NCBI GenBank assembly: GCA_018710885.1
Contig: DVJA01000062.1
Location: 1-11,085 of the forward strand
From: Scatomorpha merdigallinarum
Lineage (GTDB): Bacteria; Bacillota; Clostridia; Oscillospirales; Oscillospiraceae
Reading direction: 5' to 3'
Length of the DNA stretch: 11,085 nucleotides
Part shown: in pieces, positions 5,719-11,085 of the stretch
How the letters are laid out: each line of letters starts with the position of its first letter
Position numbering within the stretch: the first letter of the stretch is position 1
The notes under the pieces: model-generated
Seen by the model: the letters and a program-made list of their open reading frames with translations, nothing else
Databases searched by the model: none
Told to the model about the DNA's origin: nothing
Translations under genes and position numbers: made by a program

Positions 5719-5899
5719 GAATCGAGTGAAAGTATGGCGAAGAAACTGCATCTCAGGCGCGGGTGAAAATGAGCCGTAAAACAGCCCCGTACGGGCAGAA
5801 TATCGCCCGGGTGCCCTGCATGGACGGCCAACAGGCACTTTCGTGGCCAGCTTTCACAAAAATTTAATGAAATAATCGTATTTTACGGCATAATTGGTA
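5719..5899. other. Divergent intergenic region with palindromes
   Basis: No convincing gene is present. A 32-codon frame (5769-5867, ATG to TAA) has only a weak ribosome binding site and matches no family I know. Inside it are the palindrome CCCGTACGGG (5786-5795), the inverted repeat GGGC/GCCC around 5793-5808, and an imperfect stem GTGCC...GGCAC spanning about 5811-5839. The half nearest trmL is AT-rich and leads into the trmL promoter. It could be a dispersed palindromic repeat or encode a structured RNA. I cannot decide from sequence. Confidence 0.6.
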
Positions 5900-5928
5900 T
5901 TGTAATATTGCCATTAAGGTAGTAAAAT
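5900..5928 (+). promoter_or_regulatory. Promoter of the trmL-glycolysis operon
   Basis: TTGTAA (-35, 5900-5905) and TAAAAT (-10, 5923-5928) lie 17 bases apart in an AT-rich stretch that contrasts with the GC-rich surroundings. The -35 matches 4 of 6 consensus positions and the -10 matches 5 of 6. Transcription would start near 5935, giving a leader of about 55 bases. Confidence 0.55.
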
Positions 5929-5954
5929 GTGCATGCGCCAAAATTAGCAGAAAT

Positions 5955-5972
5955 ATCACAAACGTATGTGAT
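5955..5972. promoter_or_regulatory. Inverted repeat in the glycolytic operon leader
   Basis: Perfect arms ATCACA (5955-5960) and TGTGAT (5967-5972) surround a 6-base centre containing ACGT. The site lies about 20 bases after the predicted transcription start and 5 bases before the ribosome binding site. It could bind a repressor of the glycolytic operon or act as a small RNA hairpin limiting ribosome access. The arm order is the reverse of a CRP site. Confidence 0.4.
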
Positions 5973-5977
5973 GAGTT

Positions 5978-5983
5978 AGGAGG
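5978..5983 (+). promoter_or_regulatory. Ribosome binding site selecting the trmL GTG start
   Basis: AGGAGG lies 7 bases before the GTG at 5991, supporting that non-ATG start. Confidence 0.8.
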
Positions 5984-5990
5984 CCGTCAA

Positions 5991-6479
5991 GTGATAGACA
6001 TAGTGCTCGTCGAGCCGGAGATTCCGAACAACACCGGCGCGATAGCCCGCACCTGCGCCTGCACCGGCGCGAGGCTGCATCTGGTGAAGCCGTTGGGCTT
6101 CGACATCTCAGACAAGGCGGTCAAGCGGGCGGGGCTCGACTACTGGTATCTGGTGGATATAACGGTCTACGAGAACATAGACGAGTACTTCGAGCGCAAT
6201 GGCGACGCGAACCTCTATCTCACCACCACGAAGGCCCCGCGCAGTTACGCAGAGTGTGACTGGTCGGGCGATGTGACGCTCATGTTCGGCAAAGAGACGG
6301 CCGGGCTGCCAGAGTGGCTCCGGGAGAAATACCGCGAGCGCTGCGTGCGCATCCCCATGATCTCAGAGGCGAGAAGCCTCAACCTCTCCAACGCTGCCGC
6401 AATCCTGACCTATGAGGCGCTGCGGCAGCAGGGATTCCCGGGTTTATTAAATTATGGCCAAATGAAACAGGAGGAATGA
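5991..6479 (+). CDS. trmL: tRNA (cytidine/uridine(34)-2'-O)-methyltransferase
   Basis: This SPOUT-class enzyme uses S-adenosylmethionine to methylate the 2'-OH of the wobble nucleotide of certain leucine tRNAs. The 162-residue product matches the usual size of about 155-165. It carries the N-terminal VEPEIPNNTGAIAR (7-20) and the SAM-knot motifs FGKETAGLP (99-107) and IPM...SLNLSNAAAI (121-138). It starts with GTG, supported by a strong AGGAGG. The N-terminus aligns with the family exactly from this codon. The pgk ribosome binding site lies in its last codons and the stop is 3 bases before pgk, so the two are co-transcribed. A tRNA modification gene at the head of a glycolytic operon is uncommon and may link translation to carbon flux, or may be chance. 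Confidence 0.92.
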   Translation: MIDIVLVEPEIPNNTGAIARTCACTGARLHLVKPLGFDISDKAVKRAGLDYWYLVDITVYENIDEYFERNGDANLYLTTTKAPRSYAECDWSGDVTLMFGKETAGLPEWLREKYRERCVRIPMISEARSLNLSNAAAILTYEALRQQGFPGLLNYGQMKQEE

Positions 6480-6482
6480 AGC

Positions 6483-7673
6483 ATGAACTACAACAAGAAG
6501 ACCGTAACAGACTTCGACCCCCACGGCAAGAAGGTATTGCTCCGCTGCGACTTTAACGTCCCTCAGAACAAAGAGACCGGAGAGATAACCAGCGATAAGC
6601 GCATCGTCGCTGCGCTGCCCACCATCAAGTACCTGCTTGAAAACGGCGCTGCCGTCATAGCCTGCTCCCACCTGGGAAAGCCCAAGGGCGAGTGGAAAGA
6701 GAACCTGAGCCTCAAGCCCGTCGCCAAGCGTCTGAGCGAGCTGCTGGGCATGGACGTCATCATGGCCGCTGATATAGTCGGTGAGGACGCCAAGGCTAAG
6801 GCCGCCGCTTTGCAGCCGGGCCAGCTCATGCTCCTCGAGAACCTGCGCTTCGACAAGCGTGAGGAGAAGAACGATCCCGAGTTCGCCAAGGAACTCGCTT
6901 CCATGGCCGAAGTGTACGTCTCTGACGCCTTTGGTACCGTGCACCGCGCTCACGCCTCCACCGCCGGTGTCGCCGCCTTCCTGCCCGCCTATGCCGGCAT
7001 GCTCGTTGAGAAGGAGATTTCCGTCATGGGCAAGGCCCTGAGCGATCCCGCCCGTCCCTTCGTGGCCATCCTCGGCGGCGCCAAGGTCTCCGACAAGATC
7101 GGCGTCATCAACAACCTCCTGGAGAAAGCCGACACCATCATCGTCGGCGGCGGCATGGCCTACACCTTCAAGCTGGCCCAGGGCCACACCATCGGCAAGA
7201 GCCTGCTCGAGGCCGACCGCGTTGACTACGCCAAGGAGATGATGGACAAGGCCGCGGCCCGCGGCGTCAAGCTCCTGCTGCCCGTAGACCACGTCTGCGC
7301 CAATGAGTTCTCCGCTGACGCCGAGCCCGTCGTAACCGGCGAGGATATCCCCGACGACCTCATGGGCATGGACATCGGCCCCAAGACCGTCGAGCTCTAC
7401 AAGGACGCTGTCAAGGGCGCCGGCACCGTTGTCTGGAACGGACCTATGGGCGTTTTCGAGTTTGCCAGTTTCAACAAGGGCACCTTTGCCATGGCCGAGG
7501 CCGTTGCCAACTGCGGCGGCGTGACCATCATCGGCGGCGGCGACAGCGCTTCCGCGGTTGAGAAGAGCGGCTATGCCGATAAGATCACCCATATCAGCAC
7601 CGGCGGCGGCGCTTCTCTCGAGTTCCTCGAGGGCCTGGAGCTGCCCGGCGTTGCCTGCCTGCTGGATAAATAA
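6483..7673 (+). CDS. pgk: Phosphoglycerate kinase
   Basis: This cytoplasmic glycolytic enzyme moves phosphate from 1,3-bisphosphoglycerate to ADP, giving ATP and 3-phosphoglycerate. The 396 residues are full length. The signature KVLLRCDFNVP (17-27), substrate-binding SHLGKP (62-67), ENLRF (119-123), LGGAKVSDK (197-205), the ATP-site GPMGVFE (320-326), GGGDSASAVE (351-360) and C-terminal STGGGASLEFLEG (372-384) are all intact. AGGAGG at 6469-6474 lies 8 bases before the ATG, inside the end of trmL. C-ending codons such as GCC, GGC, ATC and AAC dominate, typical of high expression. tpiA follows after 15 bases. Confidence 0.98.
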   Translation: MNYNKKTVTDFDPHGKKVLLRCDFNVPQNKETGEITSDKRIVAALPTIKYLLENGAAVIACSHLGKPKGEWKENLSLKPVAKRLSELLGMDVIMAADIVGEDAKAKAAALQPGQLMLLENLRFDKREEKNDPEFAKELASMAEVYVSDAFGTVHRAHASTAGVAAFLPAYAGMLVEKEISVMGKALSDPARPFVAILGGAKVSDKIGVINNLLEKADTIIVGGGMAYTFKLAQGHTIGKSLLEADRVDYAKEMMDKAAARGVKLLLPVDHVCANEFSADAEPVVTGEDIPDDLMGMDIGPKTVELYKDAVKGAGTVVWNGPMGVFEFASFNKGTFAMAEAVANCGGVTIIGGGDSASAVEKSGYADKITHISTGGGASLEFLEGLELPGVACLLDK

Positions 7674-7688
7674 AGGAGAGCGTTAAAC

Positions 7689-8462
7689 ATGAACAGGAAA
7701 TACCGCAAGACCATAATCGCCGGCAACTGGAAAATGAACAAGCTGCCCAGCGAGGCCCGGCCGTTTGTCGACGAGCTCAGGGCCCAGTTGCCCAAGACCA
7801 AGACCTGCGACACCGTGCTGTGCGTGCCCTACGCCATCATCCCGGCCGTCGCCAGGGCCATCAAGGACAGCCGTATAGTCTTCGGCGCGCAGGACGTCTC
7901 CGTCCACGACAGCGGCGCCTACACCGGCGAAGTGAACGCCGCCATGCTTGAGGATCTGGGCTGCCGCTACTGCATCGTTGGCCACAGCGAGCGCAGGGCG
8001 TACCACGGTGAGACCGACGCCGACGTCAACACCAAAGTCATCAAGCTCCTCGAGCACAACATCACCCCCATCATCTGCGTCGGCGAGAGCCTTGAGCAGC
8101 GTGAGAAGGAACTGACCATTGAGTACATCGAGTACCAGGTCAAGGCCGCCCTCGCCGGCCTCGAGCCCAAGCAGGTGAAGCGCTGCGTCATCGCCTACGA
8201 GCCCATCTGGGCCATCGGCACTGGCAAGACCGCCACTCCCGAGCAGGCCGCTGAGGTCTGCGGCGCCATCCGCAGCTTCATCCGCAGCATCTTCGACGCC
8301 CGCATCGCCCGCGCCGTGAGCATCCTCTACGGCGGCAGCATGAACGCCGGCAACTGCGACGAGCTCCTCGCCCAGCCCGACATCGACGGCGGCCTCATAG
8401 GCGGCGCCAGCCTCAAGACTGCCGACTTCGCCCGCATAGTGGCCGGCACGGCTCAGGAGTGA
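7689..8462 (+). CDS. tpiA: Triose-phosphate isomerase
   Basis: This enzyme interconverts dihydroxyacetone phosphate and glyceraldehyde-3-phosphate. The 257-residue TIM barrel has its catalytic residues: Lys15 in AGNWKMN, His99 in VGHSERR and Glu171 in YEPIWAIGTGK. The phosphate-binding motifs YGGSMNAGN and GLIGGASL near the C-terminus are also intact. AAGGAG (7673-7678) overlaps the pgk stop and lies 10 bases ahead of the ATG. It is third in the operon and 7 bases ahead of gpmI, with similarly C-biased codons. Confidence 0.98.
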   Translation: MNRKYRKTIIAGNWKMNKLPSEARPFVDELRAQLPKTKTCDTVLCVPYAIIPAVARAIKDSRIVFGAQDVSVHDSGAYTGEVNAAMLEDLGCRYCIVGHSERRAYHGETDADVNTKVIKLLEHNITPIICVGESLEQREKELTIEYIEYQVKAALAGLEPKQVKRCVIAYEPIWAIGTGKTATPEQAAEVCGAIRSFIRSIFDARIARAVSILYGGSMNAGNCDELLAQPDIDGGLIGGASLKTADFARIVAGTAQE

Positions 8463-8469
8463 GCGGGGT

Positions 8470-9993
8470 ATGGGAAACTCTGTTAAACCCGTAGCTCTGG
8501 TAATCCTCGACGGTTACGGTATAGGCGAGCCCAACGACGGCAACGCCATCTACCTGGCCAAGACCCCCGTCATGGACGGGCTGCTCAGTACTTGCCCCAA
8601 CACCCGCCTTTCCGCATCCGGCCTGGATGTCGGCCTGCCCGAAGGGCAGATGGGCAACAGCGAGGTCGGTCACACGAACATCGGCGCGGGCCGTGTCGTG
8701 TTTCAGGACCTGCCCAAGATAACCAACGCCATCGCCGACGGCAGCTTCTTTAAGAACCCCGCCTATCTCAAGGCCATGGACGACGCCAAGGCGAACAATG
8801 GCGCCCTGCACATCCTCGGCCTGCTCTCCGACGGCGGCGTGCACAGCCACATCAAGCACATCTTCGCCATCCTCGACATGGCCAAGCAGCAGGGCCTCGA
8901 GCGCGTGTACGTGCACTGCTTCCTCGACGGCCGCGACGTGAACCCGACCTCCGGCGCCGGCTTTGTCCAGGCCCTGGCCGACAAGTGCGCAGAGCTGGGC
9001 AACGCCAGGATTGCCACCATCCAGGGCCGCTTCTGGGGCATGGACCGTGACAAGCGCTGGGAGCGCGTGCAGAAGGGCTACGACGCCATCGTCCGCGGCA
9101 AGGGAGTCCAGGCTTCCGACCCCGTGCAGGCCGTGAAGGACAGCTACGCCAACGAGAAGACAGACGAGTTCATGGAGCCCACCGTTATCTGCCCCGAGGG
9201 CACGATAAAGAGCGGCGACAGCGTCATATTCATGAACTTCCGTCCCGACCGCGCGCGTGAGATGACCTGGGCGCTCAACGGCTATCTCCCCGAAGGCCAT
9301 ACCATGGACACCGAGGAGCTCAAGCTCAGCTATGTCTGCACCGCTCAGTACGACGCGGCACTGCCTCTGCCCATTGCGTACCCTCCCGAGGAGCTCGAAG
9401 GCACCATAGGCGAGTATGTCAGCGACAAGGGCCTCACCCAGTACCGCGTGGCCGAGACCGAGAAGTACGCCCACGTCACCTTCTTCCTCAACGGCGGCGT
9501 GGAGAAGCAGTATCCCGGCGAGGAGCGCGAGCTCATCCCCAGCCCGAAGGAGTACCCGACTTACGACCTCATCCCCGAGATGAGCGCCGAGAAGGTCAAG
9601 GACGCCCTCGTGGCCCGCATGGACAAGGGTGGCTGCGAGCTCTACGTGTGCAACTTTGCCAACTGCGACATGGTCGGACATACCGGCGTCATCCCTGCGG
9701 CTGTCAAGGCCGTCGAGACCGTTGACAAGTGCCTGGGCGAAGTCGTGGAGGCCGCGAAGCGCAACGGTATCATCCTGGCTGTCACTGCCGACCACGGCAA
9801 CGCCGACCGCATGGTCGAACCCGACGGCAGCCCCAATACCGCCCACACCACCAACCTCGTACCCTTTGTGATTGTCGGCGCGGGCGAGCTGAAGCTCCAC
9901 GAGGGCAAGCTTGCGGATATAGCCCCGACCCTCCTGCAGCTCATGGGCCTCGACAAGCCCGAGCAGATGACGGGCGAGAGCCTCATCGGCTGA
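8470..9993 (+). CDS. gpmI: 2,3-bisphosphoglycerate-independent phosphoglycerate mutase
   Basis: This manganese-dependent enzyme converts 3-phosphoglycerate to 2-phosphoglycerate through a phosphoserine intermediate. It belongs to the alkaline phosphatase superfamily. The 507 residues are normal length. Metal-binding Asp14 is in LVILDGYGIG. Ser64 in MGNSEVGHTN is the phosphorylated residue. The substrate-binding DGRDV (153-157) and FRPDRARE (257-264) follow. Further metal ligands are in NCDMVGHTG (Asp400, His404), TADHGNAD (Asp441, His442) and AHT (His459). AGGAG at 8455-8459 overlaps the end of tpiA, 10 bases ahead of the ATG. The 88-base gap to eno, with a hairpin, is the widest in the operon. 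Confidence 0.98.
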   Translation: MGNSVKPVALVILDGYGIGEPNDGNAIYLAKTPVMDGLLSTCPNTRLSASGLDVGLPEGQMGNSEVGHTNIGAGRVVFQDLPKITNAIADGSFFKNPAYLKAMDDAKANNGALHILGLLSDGGVHSHIKHIFAILDMAKQQGLERVYVHCFLDGRDVNPTSGAGFVQALADKCAELGNARIATIQGRFWGMDRDKRWERVQKGYDAIVRGKGVQASDPVQAVKDSYANEKTDEFMEPTVICPEGTIKSGDSVIFMNFRPDRAREMTWALNGYLPEGHTMDTEELKLSYVCTAQYDAALPLPIAYPPEELEGTIGEYVSDKGLTQYRVAETEKYAHVTFFLNGGVEKQYPGEERELIPSPKEYPTYDLIPEMSAEKVKDALVARMDKGGCELYVCNFANCDMVGHTGVIPAAVKAVETVDKCLGEVVEAAKRNGIILAVTADHGNADRMVEPDGSPNTAHTTNLVPFVIVGAGELKLHEGKLADIAPTLLQLMGLDKPEQMTGESLIG

Positions 9994-10006
9994 GTGTTTA
10001 TAAATC

Positions 10007-10028
10007 CCGGCAGGACTCGCTCTGCCGG
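10007..10028. repeat. Hairpin between gpmI and eno
   Basis: Arms CCGGCAG (10007-10013) and CTGCCGG (10022-10028) form a 7-bp GC-rich stem with an 8-base loop. No T-run follows, so it is not a good terminator. It could stabilise the 3' end of the upstream message or mark a processing site that allows eno to be expressed differently. I see no convincing promoter between it and eno. Confidence 0.55.
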
Positions 10029-10081
10029 ATACAGCCCAATATATTAACCCCTAAATCTATATAGTTAGGAGAAAAAGCACT

Positions 10082-11085
10082 ATGAAAGAGTACTTTGAGA
10101 TCGTTGACGTACAGGCTCGCGAGATCCTCGACAGCCGCGGCAATCCGACCGTTGAGGTCGAAGTGACCCTCGACGACGGCACCGTCGGCCGCGCTGCCGT
10201 TCCCTCCGGCGCCTCCACCGGCGTCTATGAGGCCTGCGAGCTGCGTGACGGCGACAAGAGCCGTTACATGGGCAAGGGCGTGACCCGTGCCGTGCAGAAC
10301 GTCAACACCGAGATAGCCGAAGCCCTCCTGGGCATGAACGTCCTCGACCAGCCCAGCATCGACAAGCTGCTCATCGAGCTCGACGGTACCCCCAACAAGA
10401 CCCGCCTCGGCGCCAACGCCATGCTCGGCGTCTCCCTGGCCTGCGCCCGCGCCGCCGCTACCGCTCTGAACCTGCCCCTGTACAACTACATCGGCGGCGT
10501 CAACGCCAAGACCCTGCCCGTGCCGATGATGAACATCCTCAACGGCGGCGCCCACGCCACCAACAACGTTGACATCCAGGAGTTCATGATCATGCCTGTC
10601 GGCGCCACCAGCTGGAAGGAAGCCCTCCGCATGTGCGCCGAGGTGTTCCACACCCTGAAGACCGTCCTCAAGGAGAACGGCACTCCCGCCGCCGGCGTCG
10701 GCGACGAGGGCGGCTACGCTCCCAACCTGAAGAAGGACGAGGATGCCTTCAAGTGCATCGTCAAGGCCATCGAAGAGGCCGGCTACAAGCCCGGTGAGGA
10801 CTTCATGCTCGCCATCGACGCCGCTGTCTCCGACTGGTACAACCACGAGGACGGCACCTACACTCTGCCGAAGGCCAAGAAGACCATGACCCGCCAGCAG
10901 ATGGTCAACATGTGGAAGAAGTTCGCCGACAACTACCCCATCATCTCCATGGAAGACTGCATGGGCGAGGACGACTGGGAAGGCTGGGCCATGCTCACCA
11001 AGGCCCTCGGCGACCACGTCCAGCTCGTCGGCGACGACCTGTTCGTCACCAATGTTGACCGCGTGAAGATGGGCCTCGAGAAGCA
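10082..11085 (+). CDS. eno: Enolase, partial (3' end beyond the window)
   Basis: This enzyme dehydrates 2-phosphoglycerate to phosphoenolpyruvate using two magnesium ions. The first 334 residues are present; the family is about 430, so roughly the last 95 are missing, including the catalytic lysines. Visible are the mobile loop SGAST (42-46), GGAHA with His158, QEF with Glu167 and GDEGG with Glu209. The metal ligands are Asp246 (AIDAA), Glu291 (SMED) and Asp318 (VGDD). The reading frame is open to the last base with no frameshift. AGGAG (10067-10071) lies 10 bases before the ATG. It is the fifth gene of the operon and has the same strongly C-biased codon use. Confidence 0.97.
   Translation, partial: MKEYFEIVDVQAREILDSRGNPTVEVEVTLDDGTVGRAAVPSGASTGVYEACELRDGDKSRYMGKGVTRAVQNVNTEIAEALLGMNVLDQPSIDKLLIELDGTPNKTRLGANAMLGVSLACARAAATALNLPLYNYIGGVNAKTLPVPMMNILNGGAHATNNVDIQEFMIMPVGATSWKEALRMCAEVFHTLKTVLKENGTPAAGVGDEGGYAPNLKKDEDAFKCIVKAIEEAGYKPGEDFMLAIDAAVSDWYNHEDGTYTLPKAKKTMTRQQMVNMWKKFADNYPIISMEDCMGEDDWEGWAMLTKALGDHVQLVGDDLFVTNVDRVKMGLEK

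Noticed and set aside
5769..5867. 32-codon small gene
   Set aside because: It has a weak ribosome binding site, no recognisable family and overlapping palindromes, so I do not annotate it as coding.
5955..5972. CRP binding site
   Set aside because: The half-sites are in the opposite order (ATCACA then TGTGAT) to the CRP consensus TGTGA-N6-TCACA.
6447..7592. Long minus-strand open frame across pgk (381 codons)
   Set aside because: It is low-complexity and Gly/Val/Ala/Leu-rich with no family resemblance. It is a shadow of the C-biased codons of pgk.
8413..9900. Minus-strand open frame of 495 codons across gpmI
   Set aside because: It has the same shadow composition, while gpmI on the plus strand has every catalytic residue.
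9998..11017. Minus-strand open frame of 339 codons across eno
   Set aside because: It is antisense to a clear enolase and has no motifs.

Overview
The window is GC-rich, densely packed bacterial chromosome. It most likely comes from an anaerobic gut-type Clostridia (Firmicutes), plausibly an Oscillospirales-like lineage. This rests on several signs: strong AGGAGG-type ribosome binding sites, the clostridial form of galactokinase (GGNHTDHQGG motif), a DUF6054-like small protein, a cysteine-headed FMN alpha-hydroxy-acid oxidase of the kind seen in Clostridia, and a clustered lower-glycolysis operon. The assignment is inferred from remembered protein families, not from a database search.

Layout from left to right. 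Positions 1-373 hold no gene but a striking run of different short hairpins, then a -10 box and galK (374-1522, +). galK ends in a strong bidirectional terminator shared with a convergent DUF6054-like gene (1553-1876, -), which has its own promoter and a palindromic operator candidate. A four-gene minus-strand operon follows, read from right to left: a family 2 glycosyltransferase lacking its usual membrane tail (4894-5646), a PflX-like radical SAM protein starting at TTG (4007-4897), an FMN alpha-hydroxy-acid oxidase-family protein (2949-3971) and a secreted beta-lactamase-fold serine hydrolase (1996-2952). Two of the three junctions are 4-base start/stop overlaps (TTGA and ATGA). The operon has a near-consensus promoter at 5690-5718.

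A divergent intergenic region (5719-5880) carries palindromes and no convincing gene. To its right, a promoter (5900-5928) and an inverted repeat in the leader precede the plus-strand operon trmL-pgk-tpiA-gpmI-eno, with eno cut by the window end. After trmL, a tRNA wobble-base methyltransferase, this operon encodes the consecutive glycolytic steps from 1,3-bisphosphoglycerate to phosphoenolpyruvate, plus triose-phosphate isomerase. The gapdh gene that often heads such clusters is not in the window. The glycolytic genes show strong C-ending codon preference, as expected for highly expressed genes.

I find no CRISPR array, transposase, integrase, phage gene, tRNA or rRNA, and no evidence for a new defence or mobile system. 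The most unusual elements are the hairpin cluster ahead of galK, the tail-less glycosyltransferase coupled to a radical SAM protein, and the odd mix of functions in the minus-strand operon.
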